Positions 50,001 through 58,922 of a stretch of DNA of 64,000 nt are shown here, one piece after another; the first letter of the stretch is position 1; every line of letters begins with the position of its first letter. The stretch spans positions 372,001-436,000 of the forward strand of contig NZ_PVBS01000001.1 in the NCBI RefSeq assembly GCF_002980575.1. Reading direction: 5' to 3'. The notes beneath the pieces were generated by a model that did not search any database, was not told the origin of the DNA, and saw nothing but the letters and a program-made list of their open reading frames with translations. The position numbers and the translations under genes are program-made. The stretch comes from Sphingobacterium gobiense (GTDB lineage: Bacteria > Bacteroidota > Bacteroidia > Sphingobacteriales > Sphingobacteriaceae).

Positions 50001-50617
50001 ATGGTGTGATTTATCAAGGCCTTAATCAGGCTGATAATTCCGGTGACAAAACAATAATCGGTAACTCCACCAGCAGGTACACTTTCGGGATCAATTTAGG
50101 AGGTGATTGGAACGGTATATTTGTATCTGCATTTTTACAGGGTGTGCTGAAACAAGACTGGTATCCTTCTCCAGAGTCCCGCTTCTGGGGGCAGTATAAC
50201 CGCCCATACAATGCTTATCCAAGGTGGCATGAAGCCAATATGTACCGTGAAGAGTTGGGTAACTTTGATGCGTATTTGCCTCGTCTTGTAGGCTATATTG
50301 CACAGGGTAGTGGTAGGGTGTTAAATGTCGCTAATGATCGCTATTTGCAGAATGCGGCTTATATTAGGTTGAGAAATCTCCAAATAGGCTATAATTTGCC
50401 GCAAAAAGTCACTTCCAGAATCAACGCATCCACAGTAAGGCTGTATATGTCAGCAGAAAATATATGGACTTGGTCGCCAATGTATAAATGGACGAAAGAT
50501 ACGGATGTGACAAATATCTACGGATCGGATAGGGATTTAAGTGGAGGAAATAGCGGTGACGGGTATAATTATCCGGTTCTGAAAGCTTTCGCTTTAGGTC
50601 TTACAGTTGGATTTTAA
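47042..50617 (+). CDS. SusC/RagA-family receptor with STN domain (1191 aa)
   Basis: N-terminal signal (about 26-46 in the long version; a start at 47117 is also possible), STN domain (about 55-120, STVLQDIQLQSGYNIFYAES) that signals to FecR, carboxypeptidase-like domain (RTISGRVTNSAGEPMYNVTV), plug (VNLTGAVDQVGGE, RGTTSIGQGGNALVLIDGVEG, ENISVLKDAASASIYGARAAFGVVLITTK) and barrel. It imports a nutrient captured by the SusD next to it. The substrate cannot be read from the sequence and no glycosidase is in the locus. Confidence 0.92.
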   Translation: MQSNKKNLVGYPYGKKENTTSIPICMKLSLAIPLLLAATLQVNALTYGQRITLAKKNTKLSTVLQDIQLQSGYNIFYAESVLETRARVNVNLKNVTLETALKDLLTANQLDYKIVDKNIIVSPAKSARTVRLDKKAVTVVAQQRTISGRVTNSAGEPMYNVTVSEKGTANRTATQENGRFEIVSSESDLVLVFSIVGYKSQEVQVGNRTSMQVQMEESVHSMDEVVVVGYGQQKKVNLTGAVDQVGGEVFENRPITNVAQGLVGAVPNLNIQMLDGKPTQSPAFNVRGTTSIGQGGNALVLIDGVEGDPRMLNPNDIENISVLKDAASASIYGARAAFGVVLITTKSAKEGRTAITYNANMSLKSPTTVPDNITDSYPWAKGFNDAWSNWNDSGTNPTAINKTLPFSPAYLAEIKRRWEDPSLPRVEVNPTTGEYMYFYSTDWYRELYKDNLMAQDHNIAVSGGSEKVVYYLSGRYNGQDGLFRYNSDDYGMYNLRAKGAVNLTSWLQVDNNTEYSNMKYFQPINVGEGSGIWRNLADEGHPLAPLLNPDGTLSFSAAYTVGDHYLGRNGVDSEHRFLKNRTGAVASFLDKKLNIRADFTFQTTDIRAQQNRVQVPYSRYEGVIGYTGTNTNDLQERRQTTQYMATNVYADYTTTIEDKHNFSFLLGYNYEQSRYDNLTVRRNGIVYPDAKDINLALGQGIVTTGGLKKWAIAGGFFRMNYNFMERYLLEINGRYDGSSKFPSDQQWAFFPSASAGWRLSEESFWKVNPRYLANVKIRASYGMLGNGNIDPYTFLENFTISQSERIIAGSRPQKTSQPNVVPAGLTWEKSATSNIGLEFALLDNRLQFVGDYYKRTTTDMFTVGPTLPAIFGTDVPKGNYADLQTKGWEVNVTWKDRFQLSNKPFNYDIRFVLADYTAEVTKYNNADKLLTDYYVGQRIGEIWGYRVEGLFRSEEEIANSASQTNVPNTNTRKNYPGDLKFKDLDGDGVIYQGLNQADNSGDKTIIGNSTSRYTFGINLGGDWNGIFVSAFLQGVLKQDWYPSPESRFWGQYNRPYNAYPRWHEANMYREELGNFDAYLPRLVGYIAQGSGRVLNVANDRYLQNAAYIRLRNLQIGYNLPQKVTSRINASTVRLYMSAENIWTWSPMYKWTKDTDVTNIYGSDRDLSGGNSGDGYNYPVLKAFALGLTVGF

Positions 50618-50619
50618 AT

Positions 50620-52392
50620 ATGATAATGATGAAAAAGCTACAATATATATATGTGCTACTAGCCCTTATTGCTACGTCGTGCGAGTTGGATGAAATACCC
50701 GTAGATACGGCTTCCAATGAAGCAATTTTTGGGTCTGAATCGGGCATGCAGCTATATGCCAACTCTTTTTATGATATCTTACCCACTCCGGATGTAGGGG
50801 TATTCCAAAAAGATGATCTGTCGGATTTTGTTGCACGCAACGGAGTCGACAATTTTCTGTCGCCTAATGCGTTGAGTCCTATCACCAGCACGGGATGGGA
50901 CTGGAAACCCCTGCGCAATATCAATTATTTTATCGAAAACGCACAAAATAGTCCGGTTCAGAATAAGGAGCATTTTATTGGTTTGGCTCGTTTCTTTAGA
51001 GCGCTGTTTTATTTTGATAAAGTTAAACGCTTCGGAGATGTTCCTTGGGTGGAAAACACCATAGATATTGATAATGAGGGTGTACTATATGCTGGAAGAA
51101 ATGACCGCTTTGAGGTAATGGAAAAAGTACTCGAGGATTTGAATTATGCGATTGAACATATCAGCCTCGAATCGGATGCGACCTCTACGCGTGTAACAAA
51201 AAATGTAGCTCGGGCTTATAAAACGCGGATCTGTCTGCATGAGGCTTCTTTCCGTAAGTACCACACCGACTATCAGCAGACAGCTACGGCTGAGCGCTGG
51301 TTTAGGGAGGTGGTAAAAGAGGCCAATCAGATCACGGGCTTCACTTTGCATAGAGCTGCTAACCTAGAGAACGCTTACCGGGAGCTCTTCATCACGAAAG
51401 TGCCATATGCAGATGAAACGATGCTTGCCGTGGCATTGGATGCTGGATTACAGGTATTCAGTTCGGCAAATCGACGTTTCATCAGCCCGACTTTTGGAAA
51501 TAGGCCAAGCTTAACACGGGATTTTGTTAAGATGTATCTAAATTTAGATGGCTCTCGTTTTACGGATGCACCCGATTATATCACGACAACTTTTGCTAAC
51601 GAGGTGCAGGATCGTGATTTGCGGCTTAAACAGACGATACGATCTGGCGATTATCACCGGACAGAAAATGGCGTACCTGTTATTTCTCCACCGAATTTTA
51701 CACAGACTTATACGGGGTATCAACCTATAAAATGGTGTTATGACGAACGTTTTCCCTATGATGATGAAAGCAGAAACGATAACGCGCATATTATCATGCG
51801 CTGGGCGGAGGTTTTATTGAATAAAGCGGAAGCTTTGGCGGAATTGGGAGAAATGAGTGTCTCGGAGTGGGGTAATACCATAGGTGCACTTCGCGAACGA
51901 GCAGGGATCGCTTCATCGGCAGCGTCGGTATTACCTACATCGGCTGATCCGTACTTGGTCAATTACTACAAAGGGAAATTCACCGATCCAGTCATGTTGG
52001 AAGTATTGCGCGAACGTGCCGTCGAAATGATTTTTGAGGGATTGAGAACAGATGATCTAATTCGGTGGAAGCTGGGTGAACTCTTTCAGTCTTCGAAGAT
52101 GAACGGTATATATGTGCCAGCGCTCGGAGAATATGATTTGAATAACGATGGGGTAATGGATGTGTGTTTCTATCAAGGTGACCGGCCGAGTTCTTCTACG
52201 CCTGGAATTGCGTTTGTCAGAGTGGCTACGTCCGACACGGCTGGTCAAATACGGCTATCCAATGGAACCTCCGGCGAGATTATCTGGAATCCGGGACCGC
52301 GTGAATGGGCTGATAGAAAATATCTCTATCCTATACCACTTGTAGATATTGAACGCAATGAAAATTTGGGACAGAATGAGGGTTGGAAATAA
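50620..52392 (+). CDS. SusD/RagB-family lipoprotein (590 aa)
   Basis: Lipobox ATSCELDEIP (Cys near 21); YANSFYDILPT, FFRALFYFDKVKRFGDVPWVE (TPR-like and SusD core), MRWAEVLLNKAEALAELGE and MLEVLRERAVEMIFEGLRTDDLIRWKLGE (C-terminal signature). Two bases after the SusC stop; its stop overlaps the start region of the EEP gene. Substrate lid for the SusC channel. Confidence 0.9.
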   Translation: MIMMKKLQYIYVLLALIATSCELDEIPVDTASNEAIFGSESGMQLYANSFYDILPTPDVGVFQKDDLSDFVARNGVDNFLSPNALSPITSTGWDWKPLRNINYFIENAQNSPVQNKEHFIGLARFFRALFYFDKVKRFGDVPWVENTIDIDNEGVLYAGRNDRFEVMEKVLEDLNYAIEHISLESDATSTRVTKNVARAYKTRICLHEASFRKYHTDYQQTATAERWFREVVKEANQITGFTLHRAANLENAYRELFITKVPYADETMLAVALDAGLQVFSSANRRFISPTFGNRPSLTRDFVKMYLNLDGSRFTDAPDYITTTFANEVQDRDLRLKQTIRSGDYHRTENGVPVISPPNFTQTYTGYQPIKWCYDERFPYDDESRNDNAHIIMRWAEVLLNKAEALAELGEMSVSEWGNTIGALRERAGIASSAASVLPTSADPYLVNYYKGKFTDPVMLEVLRERAVEMIFEGLRTDDLIRWKLGELFQSSKMNGIYVPALGEYDLNNDGVMDVCFYQGDRPSSSTPGIAFVRVATSDTAGQIRLSNGTSGEIIWNPGPREWADRKYLYPIPLVDIERNENLGQNEGWK

Positions 52393-52409
52393 TTAGATGG
52401 AAAAAAGCT

Positions 52410-53264
52410 ATGAAAAGATTTAAGAGTAGTATATATGGAGTATGGTGTTTGTTGTTGTTATACACGGCATGCAAGCAAGAACAGCCGGCTGCGGAATTTA
52501 CGGTAGCGAGTTTTAATCTGAGAATGGACACGCCCCGGGATAGTCTTAATGCGTGGGAATATCGAAAAGAGATGGTTAAAAGCCTCCTGATCTTTCATGA
52601 GATTGATATCGTGGGTACGCAGGAGGGGTTTATTCATCAGCTTAGGGATATAAACGAGATTCGAGATTTTGAATATGTCGGTGTTGGGAGAGATGATGGG
52701 AAAATGGAAGGGGAGCATTCGGCAATTTTTTACAACAAAAATAAGTTTGAGATGATGGATAAGGGTGATTTCTGGTTTAGTGAAACACCCGATGTGCCTG
52801 GGCTAGGCTGGGATGCTGTTTGTTGCAATAGGATATGTTCATGGGTAAAGCTGCAAGATAAAAGAAATGGCAAGGTGTTTTTTGTTTTTAATTCGCACTT
52901 TGACCACCAGGGGGTAAAGGCCCGGGAGGAATCCGCTAAGCTCTTAGTGAATAAGGTGCGAGAGATTGCTGCTGACTTACCGGTGATTGCTACAGGAGAT
53001 TTTAATTCGACTCCGGAAACGCAGCAAATCCAGACGATAAAAGAACAGCTGAGCGATGCATATGAGGTCAGCGAAACGCAGCCATATGGCCCTGTTGGGA
53101 CGACCAATTCCTTTGATTGGCATGCGCCTGCAAAACATAGGATAGACTATGTGTTTCTAACGGACGATGTCGCAGTGGAAAAATATGGTGTGCTGGTGGA
53201 TGCACTGGATATGCGCTATCCCTCAGACCATATGCCTGTGGTAACGAAGTTGCGCTGGAAATAA
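52410..53264 (+). CDS. Endonuclease/exonuclease/phosphatase-family lipoprotein (284 aa)
   Basis: EEP-fold hydrolase: ASFNLRMDTP (N-terminal strand), DIVGTQEG (metal-ligand Glu), FNSHFDHQGV, TGDFNSTPET (Asp/Asn catalytic) and YPSDHMPVVTKL (the SDH motif). Lipobox LYTAC at the N-terminus puts it in the outer-membrane/periplasmic envelope. I use ATG 52410 (MKRFKSS), not 52383, which overlaps the SusD stop by ten bases. In such loci the EEP enzyme probably removes phosphate from, or cuts, the imported ligand. Last gene of the operon; a terminator follows. Confidence 0.85.
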   Translation: MKRFKSSIYGVWCLLLLYTACKQEQPAAEFTVASFNLRMDTPRDSLNAWEYRKEMVKSLLIFHEIDIVGTQEGFIHQLRDINEIRDFEYVGVGRDDGKMEGEHSAIFYNKNKFEMMDKGDFWFSETPDVPGLGWDAVCCNRICSWVKLQDKRNGKVFFVFNSHFDHQGVKAREESAKLLVNKVREIAADLPVIATGDFNSTPETQQIQTIKEQLSDAYEVSETQPYGPVGTTNSFDWHAPAKHRIDYVFLTDDVAVEKYGVLVDALDMRYPSDHMPVVTKLRWK

Positions 53265-53290
53265 TACGAGGTCTTTCCTGAAATCCTATC

Positions 53291-53325
53291 AACACCCGAG
53301 ATATTCGTCTCGGGTGTTTACGCTT
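53291..53325. terminator. Terminator between converging genes
   Basis: AACACCCGAG-atattcgt-CTCGGGTGTT, a perfect 10-base stem, lies between the EEP gene (plus) and the SDR gene (minus). Confidence 0.75.
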
Positions 53326-53405
53326 GGTGGGTTTTCCCGGCTTGCCTTTATTACCCGATATTTCCATCTATCCCGCATCGGAAAAAAACTTGGAATCTAC
53401 TTATT

Positions 53406-54170
53406 TTAGAAACCAAAAGCTAGCGCACCGCCGTCTACACTAAAATCCTGTCCGGTGATATAAGTTGCCGCCGGCGAGGCTAAAAAGCATGTCATGGCGG
53501 AGAGTTCTTCCGGACGACCGAAACGGTGCAGCGGCATTCTATTTAATATTTTTTCTTTTCGGTCTGCGTCCATCACCTGTTGGTTCATAAGGGAGGGAAA
53601 CCACCCCGGTGATATGGAGTTAACAAGAATATTATCATGACTCCATTCTACCGCTAACCCCCTTGTGATTCCCAGCACGGCCGATTTTGAAGAAGAATAG
53701 GGAACTACTTCGGAAAAACCAAGATAGGATGCCATGGAAGCGATATTGATAACTCTTCCCACGTGAGCAGATTTTCTTAAAAATGGATAGGCCGCCTGCG
53801 AACACCGGAAAACACCGTCTACATTGACGTCGTGGATAGATCGCCATTGTTCTTCACTGATCTGCTCCGCTCTCACGCGTTGCGTTATGCCGGCATTGTT
53901 TACCAAAACGTCTATGCCGCCAGTGTCTCCAATTTCACCAAATTTGCGACGGATGTCCGATAAAGACGAAACGTCAAGCTTATCAAAGTTGATGGTTTTG
54001 GGAATTGTGGTGTCTACTTCGACTTTCGGCGTTCCCGTTCTGCTTAGTGCAAAGACAGTCGCTCCACAATTGGCCAATGCAATAGCCTGGCTCAACCCCA
54101 AACCACTAGAAGCACCCGTAACTATGATTCGAAGTCCCTTCAAAGAAAATATTTTTTCAAGATAATCCAT
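53406..54170 (-). CDS. Short-chain dehydrogenase/reductase (254 aa)
   Basis: Classical SDR: VTGASSGLGLSQAIAL (glycine motif, 16-31), DVLVNNAGITQ (NNAG), MASYLGFSEVVPYSSSKSAVLG (Tyr-x-x-x-Lys), ISPGWFPS and a C-terminal ITGQDFSVDGGAL. NAD(P)-dependent oxidation or reduction of a sugar or sugar-acid alcohol. It follows the enolase-superfamily enzyme gene by 21 bases on the same strand, so the two act in one pathway, probably breakdown of a sugar acid taken up by the adjacent SusC/SusD pair. Confidence 0.88.
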   Translation of the reverse strand: MDYLEKIFSLKGLRIIVTGASSGLGLSQAIALANCGATVFALSRTGTPKVEVDTTIPKTINFDKLDVSSLSDIRRKFGEIGDTGGIDVLVNNAGITQRVRAEQISEEQWRSIHDVNVDGVFRCSQAAYPFLRKSAHVGRVINIASMASYLGFSEVVPYSSSKSAVLGITRGLAVEWSHDNILVNSISPGWFPSLMNQQVMDADRKEKILNRMPLHRFGRPEELSAMTCFLASPAATYITGQDFSVDGGALAFGF

Positions 54171-54191
54171 AAAATTACTTTATCTGTTATA

Positions 54192-55265
54192 TTATATCTC
54201 CTGCATAAGGCTATCTTTAAAGGAGAAACCCCATCCCGGCCGGTTGTGCGGTAACGCTAATCCATTATTGATTTCTAGCGGATAATCGATTAACGGATCT
54301 ATCCAATCAAATGATTCGGCACCGGTACCATTGGTAATGGTACATAAAAGAGGAACATCATAATCTTTATAATAATGGGGTAAAACTGGAATATGGTTGC
54401 TTTTCGCCATTGCAGCACTTTCTCTCCATGCTTCGACTCCGCCTAGCCGAAGAATATCCGGTTGCCATATATCGATCGCATCAAGTTTAATCAATTCCCG
54501 CAAAGGGAGCGAACTATATTCTCTTTCACCCATTGCTAACGATATGCCGGCCTGATGGCGTAAATGTTTATATCCCTGGAAATCAGTATGGTCGATAGGT
54601 TCTTCGAACCAGTGAATACCTAGTTCTCGGGCGGCCCTCGCCAAGGATAACGCATTTGGCACCTCCATCCCTTGATTAGCATCCATCATAATCCCTATAT
54701 CCAGACCCACAGCATCTCTAACACACCTTAACCGTTCTAAATCTTCTTTCCAATCTGGTTTTCCTACTTTTATTTTTACCGCTTTAAAACCCCGTTGTTT
54801 ATAGTCCGTGACTTCAGCAATAAGTTCGTCGATGGTATATGAGGTCCAGCCACCGCTTCCATAGATAGGGATGGGACGCGCAGCTCCACCAAGAATTTTC
54901 CAAATGGGTTGTCCTAATATTTTGCCCCAAGCATCCCACATGGCAATGTTGAAAGCTGATTGCGCCCACCGGTTTATCCCCTCGAGCCCGAAATATTCGT
55001 TGGTTTGATTTATACGCTCAAAACAGCCTGTCATATCATGTACCTCTTCGCCTATAACCATCTCGCCTATGTCTTTCAAAGCGCCAATTATCGCTCTAGG
55101 GCTGTACTGAAAGCTGAGAAGGTAGGATTCTCCAATAACCCCTGATGTGGTTTCGATCCGTAAAACGATAAAGGAGATTTCTGTGAGTGTATGCGTTGCG
55201 TCCGATATTGGCTTGCTCAACGACGCATTTGCCTTGAATAACTTGAAGTTCTTAATTTTAGTCAT
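54192..55265 (-). CDS. Enolase-superfamily (mandelate racemase/muconate lactonizing) enzyme (357 aa)
   Basis: N-terminal capping domain (ETTSGVIGESYLLSF) and a TIM-barrel with FKAVKIKVGK (KxK-type Lys), MMDANQGME (metal Asp), WFEEP (Glu) and MGEREYSS (Glu). This is the sugar-acid dehydratase or epimerase-like layout. Its substrate is unknown. Paired with the SDR, as in aldonate/uronate catabolism. The upstream 216-base gap holds a strong hairpin and no other gene. Confidence 0.88.
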   Translation of the reverse strand: MTKIKNFKLFKANASLSKPISDATHTLTEISFIVLRIETTSGVIGESYLLSFQYSPRAIIGALKDIGEMVIGEEVHDMTGCFERINQTNEYFGLEGINRWAQSAFNIAMWDAWGKILGQPIWKILGGAARPIPIYGSGGWTSYTIDELIAEVTDYKQRGFKAVKIKVGKPDWKEDLERLRCVRDAVGLDIGIMMDANQGMEVPNALSLARAARELGIHWFEEPIDHTDFQGYKHLRHQAGISLAMGEREYSSLPLRELIKLDAIDIWQPDILRLGGVEAWRESAAMAKSNHIPVLPHYYKDYDVPLLCTITNGTGAESFDWIDPLIDYPLEINNGLALPHNRPGWGFSFKDSLMQEI

Positions 55266-55430
55266 AAATAATCTACGGGGTTTATGAAAAGATTTACCGG
55301 TGAGTATTCAACCGCTATAAATCGAGCTTTACAAGGTATATAATATAGTAGAGATAGGTGTCCTGTGGCATCCTGTTAATCCGTCATTCATCCAGACCAT
55401 GTAACCTATAAAGTAGAATTACATCCATAA

Positions 55431-55475
55431 TACGGAAGCTCCCAAGACAATCGTCTCGGGAGCTTCCGTATTTTT
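55431..55475. terminator. Strong terminator-like hairpin
   Basis: Eighteen-base arms TACGGAAGCTCCC-AGAC/GTCT-GGGAGCTTCCGTA with one mismatch and a four-base loop. T-run on the plus side (attttt) and A-run on the other strand. It ends the minus-strand TlpA operon. Confidence 0.8.
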
Positions 55476-55481
55476 GTGGAT

Positions 55482-56624
55482 TTATAATGCAAATATCTTC
55501 GCCAGCTCTTCCTCAACTTTATCGCCGCGAAGGTTGACAGCTATTATCGTTCCGGTGGGATCGACCAAATAGTTTTGTGGTATACCACGTACACCATACA
55601 GCACAGCAGCCTCATTGCTCCAGCCTTTTAAATCAGCCACGTGTATCCACGGTAAACCATCCTGTTCGATGGCTTTTAGCCAAGCAGCCTTACCTTTATT
55701 GTCGTCCAGGGACACGCCCATAATTTCCAATCCTTTGGCATGGTATTTTTCGTAAGCTTTCACCAGATGCGGGTTTTCCGCACGGCAGGGTGCACACCAA
55801 CTAGCCCAAAAATCAATCAACAGGTACTTGCCCAAGAAATCGGAGGTTTTGACCACCTTGCCGTTTACATCCGGTTGGGCAAAATCAGGTGCTTTCGCAC
55901 CAACCTTAATGGTTTTATCGGCTAATATCCTCGCCTCCAGTTCCCGTGCAGCGCTCAATTGTCTTACTTCTTTTGACAGCTGTTGGAATACGGGTTCTAT
56001 TTCGGAGAGTTTTCTTTTGTTGGCCACATCCTTCAGCGCGTCGATCGAAAAGATAGACTGGGGATTGTTTTTGGCAAACGTAAACTCTTTTTCGCGCCGC
56101 TCATCAAACTTGGCGTCGTATTTTTTTCGTATCGCCAAATACTGCGCGTCTTTATCGGGTGCATTTTGATCTACGCCGGAAAACTCCTTATTGGCCGCGT
56201 CGATGATATCCATAAACCCGCCGCCGATTTCTTCTTCATAGGCGGTGTACGCCTCGTGTGTGGCGGACCCTGTAATGTTGGCTGTCCGCAACGAATCGGT
56301 AATCGCCATCTTATAGGTTTCGTTTGCGAGATAGAAGTAAAGCCGATCCCCATCGTTCTGGACCATCATCTTTCCTTTACCTTCAGGGTCAAATACCATA
56401 CGCGAATAGTTGGGTTCATTTACCGCCCCACTAAAGGAAAACGTACCATTTTGGATGGTTGCCGAGTCTGCCATGCTATGGCCATCCCGCATGTAGTCGA
56501 GGTAGATTTTTTTTCCGTTAAAGTTTTGTGGCGCCGTGCCTTGCAGTTGGAATCCATTCTCTTGCGCCTGTAGGGCAAGCGGAGAGAGGAGTACTAATGC
56601 TGCTGTTAATTTTGAAATGTTCAT
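55482..56624 (-). CDS. TlpA-family thiol-disulfide reductase with DUF4369 (380 aa)
   Basis: Signal peptide (cleavage after LQAQ about 20), DUF4369-type beta domain (about 25-120), helical linker, and thioredoxin domain (about 240-380) with LLIDFWASWCAPCRAENPHL (CxxC) and GIPQNYLVDPTG (cis-Pro). Periplasmic redox partner of the SusC/SusD import system. Last gene of the minus-strand operon SusC-SusD-DUF4843-PKD-like-TlpA, the standard order in Pedobacter/Sphingobacterium. Confidence 0.9.
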   Translation of the reverse strand: MNISKLTAALVLLSPLALQAQENGFQLQGTAPQNFNGKKIYLDYMRDGHSMADSATIQNGTFSFSGAVNEPNYSRMVFDPEGKGKMMVQNDGDRLYFYLANETYKMAITDSLRTANITGSATHEAYTAYEEEIGGGFMDIIDAANKEFSGVDQNAPDKDAQYLAIRKKYDAKFDERREKEFTFAKNNPQSIFSIDALKDVANKRKLSEIEPVFQQLSKEVRQLSAARELEARILADKTIKVGAKAPDFAQPDVNGKVVKTSDFLGKYLLIDFWASWCAPCRAENPHLVKAYEKYHAKGLEIMGVSLDDNKGKAAWLKAIEQDGLPWIHVADLKGWSNEAAVLYGVRGIPQNYLVDPTGTIIAVNLRGDKVEEELAKIFAL

Positions 56625-56649
56625 ATACGATTGTTCTATTGTTTTTTAT

Positions 56650-58098
56650 TTATCTTCTCCAGACCATATCTATCGGCTGCCCGGGTATACCGTCTATTTT
56701 GCCGGTGATATTGCCATTTCTTCCTGTCCGGATATCCAGGTTGTATATACTGTTGCCTGATCCGGCAATAAGGGTATTCTGATCGTCATCCAACTTAAGC
56801 ATGGTAACCGGATTGCTAAACGTTGCTTCCAATTCCAGAATCTGTTCGTTTAACGGATTGTAACGATATATCTTGTTCTCAGCAGCTATATAGATATAAC
56901 CGGTTTGGGTTGCCAGCAATTTGGTGTCGGCGTGCATCCATTCTTGGCGCGCGAAAAGCCGCTTGTGCATAGGCCGGAACGTAAATGGATTTGCATTAAA
57001 TGCCGCCGTAAATTTCAGTTCAAATAGTTGACCCTCGGCGTCTTGCATATAGGCATAGGTATCTGCACTGTTGATCTGCACGATCTGGATCAAATCGAGA
57101 CCGACATCTTGTGGATCAAAGGCATCTGTATTATCGACACTATACTGTGTGCCGAAATAAACCGGTCCTAACTGTACTTCCAGGCGTACGAATTGCCTTC
57201 GCTCTTTTTCGTAGGCAATCATACTGACGTTGCTGCCAATGGTCGTGAGTATAAATTGGGGTGCTAGCGTATAATTTCCTGGGGCGTATGCTCCAAACAT
57301 GCCGTAATTATCATTTTGATCCCAAGTACTCGTTGTCCCTCCATAGAATTTATGATTAATAATCCCCATGAGTACGCCCTGACGATGATTTTTTAACGAT
57401 CCTACTTCAATATTTGCAGGCGGAAGAAAGAAGTTCTCCTGCAAGGTGCCTGGTTTGATCTGTTCTTTTTGCAGATCATTGACGTTAAGTCTTACACCGC
57501 CATGTTTCGTGATGATCCAATAGGCTAAAGGAAGGCCGCCGGTGTTCATATTTCGAAGATAGTGGATATGTAATGGATCATTGGGCAGATGTTCATTGTT
57601 GATAGCTTCATATATATTGGGTTGCACGGTGCCATCCGGTTTTATAAAGGAGAGTTTCGTTACACCGCCATCTTGGCTCAACACGAGCGATCCGACGGAA
57701 AATTCCGTCACACCTTGGATGTAGAACGTATGAAAGTACTTCATGCCATTCTGGGTATTGGTGACGGTAAGACGCGCTCTATAACGCTTCGCTTGAAGAC
57801 CAAAGGGGATGCGTAGGCTGTTCCCTTCATAGCGGTTATGTTCGGGCGACAGTTCTTCGGGTACTGCGATACGCCACGTACATTGGATATGCTCGCTAGG
57901 AATGCCCGTAATCTTAGGTTCGATAATCAGACTGTCACCGACCACGGCGTGATAGAGTGTATCCAGACCTGTTACCTGGGGCTCGAGAGGCATGTCAATA
58001 TCATAATTCCCTTTGTCTTTATAACAGCTGGCCAGGCAGCTCATCATGATTGCTATGCATGTGATAGCATATATTTTAAACGGTTTCATTGTATTCAT
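56650..58098 (-). CDS. PKD-like family lipoprotein (482 aa)
   Basis: Signal peptide and lipobox (SCLASC, then YKDKGNYD) typical of the PKD-like family lipoproteins that accompany SusCD. A beta-rich N-terminal PKD-like domain precedes a seven-blade-like C-terminal part (TQTGYIYIAAENKIYRYN; NTLIAGSGNSIYNLDI). I use ATG 58098 (MNTMKPFK), which is 1 base after the upstream stop; the longer frame overlaps that gene. It probably binds substrate on the cell surface. Between DUF4843 and TlpA in the operon. Confidence 0.85.
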   Translation of the reverse strand: MNTMKPFKIYAITCIAIMMSCLASCYKDKGNYDIDMPLEPQVTGLDTLYHAVVGDSLIIEPKITGIPSEHIQCTWRIAVPEELSPEHNRYEGNSLRIPFGLQAKRYRARLTVTNTQNGMKYFHTFYIQGVTEFSVGSLVLSQDGGVTKLSFIKPDGTVQPNIYEAINNEHLPNDPLHIHYLRNMNTGGLPLAYWIITKHGGVRLNVNDLQKEQIKPGTLQENFFLPPANIEVGSLKNHRQGVLMGIINHKFYGGTTSTWDQNDNYGMFGAYAPGNYTLAPQFILTTIGSNVSMIAYEKERRQFVRLEVQLGPVYFGTQYSVDNTDAFDPQDVGLDLIQIVQINSADTYAYMQDAEGQLFELKFTAAFNANPFTFRPMHKRLFARQEWMHADTKLLATQTGYIYIAAENKIYRYNPLNEQILELEATFSNPVTMLKLDDDQNTLIAGSGNSIYNLDIRTGRNGNITGKIDGIPGQPIDMVWRR

Positions 58099-58099
58099 T

Positions 58100-58909
58100 T
58101 TATCGAACCTCCATTCCATTTTCATCAATAAACGTGTATTGGCCTGTACCGCTGTTCCGTCTTAATAAGATGGTGCGATTTGGATTATCTTGGTGGTAGA
58201 AGTGATAGGTGGCACCATTGTCTGGGCTCGTCAGTAGGTATCCTTTTTCTGGGTGATCGTTTACCCAGGTAAACGGATTATTGAGCATCATGGTCAACAT
58301 ATCCCGGAAATAGAGATTTCGAGGAGCATCTATACCTGCCATAGTCAAGCTGCGCTGCTCGGTAACCAGATAAAAAAGCTCATGTTTTACGCGGGAATAA
58401 CTGCCAAGCCACATGCTCCACCATTCCGGCTGTTCTAGCTGGGCAGATAGAATGACCTTGGCACGAATACGCTGTAAGTTTTCAGTACCAAAGTCTTCGT
58501 TTTCACGTAATTTGAGTAGGAGGGATACCGATCTGTTTTCTAGATCGGGGGTGTTGTAGACAATGAGTGGCAGACTATCACGTCCCTGATCGCCTGGCAT
58601 CGGGTATTGTGTTTCTAGGGGTTTATAGTGTTGCCCGGCTATTGCGGTAGAAGAATCTTGCTCAACATACGCGCGGTAAGATCGGTCGGACGGTATGCGA
58701 TGCCCGATAATCTGAATGGGAATATAGAAGGTGTCCACGGTTTTGCTCATATCGTACGCGAAAGTGAATATCATGCTGTCACGTAAAACCGAATCCAGAC
58801 TAAAATAGATGTTTGAATGGTGGTTGTATGTTTCTAATGGTGCTTTCTGGCAAGACGATACGACGATTAGACTAAACCAGCATATGCATAGTGCTTTCGT
58901 ATATTTCAT
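58100..58909 (-). CDS. DUF4843 lipoprotein (269 aa)
   Basis: Start at ATG 58909 (MKYTKALCICWF) gives signal and lipobox VVSSC (Cys about 20). The upstream in-frame extension overlaps the SusD gene and is not plausible. The mature protein is beta-rich with the DUF4843 pattern (YNHHSNIYFSLDS; TFYIPIQIIGH; VSLLLKLREN). A surface or periplasmic accessory of the SusCD system, of unknown detailed function. Confidence 0.85.
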   Translation of the reverse strand: MKYTKALCICWFSLIVVSSCQKAPLETYNHHSNIYFSLDSVLRDSMIFTFAYDMSKTVDTFYIPIQIIGHRIPSDRSYRAYVEQDSSTAIAGQHYKPLETQYPMPGDQGRDSLPLIVYNTPDLENRSVSLLLKLRENEDFGTENLQRIRAKVILSAQLEQPEWWSMWLGSYSRVKHELFYLVTEQRSLTMAGIDAPRNLYFRDMLTMMLNNPFTWVNDHPEKGYLLTSPDNGATYHFYHQDNPNRTILLRRNSGTGQYTFIDENGMEVR

Positions 58910-58922
58910 AAAATTGAGGTGT

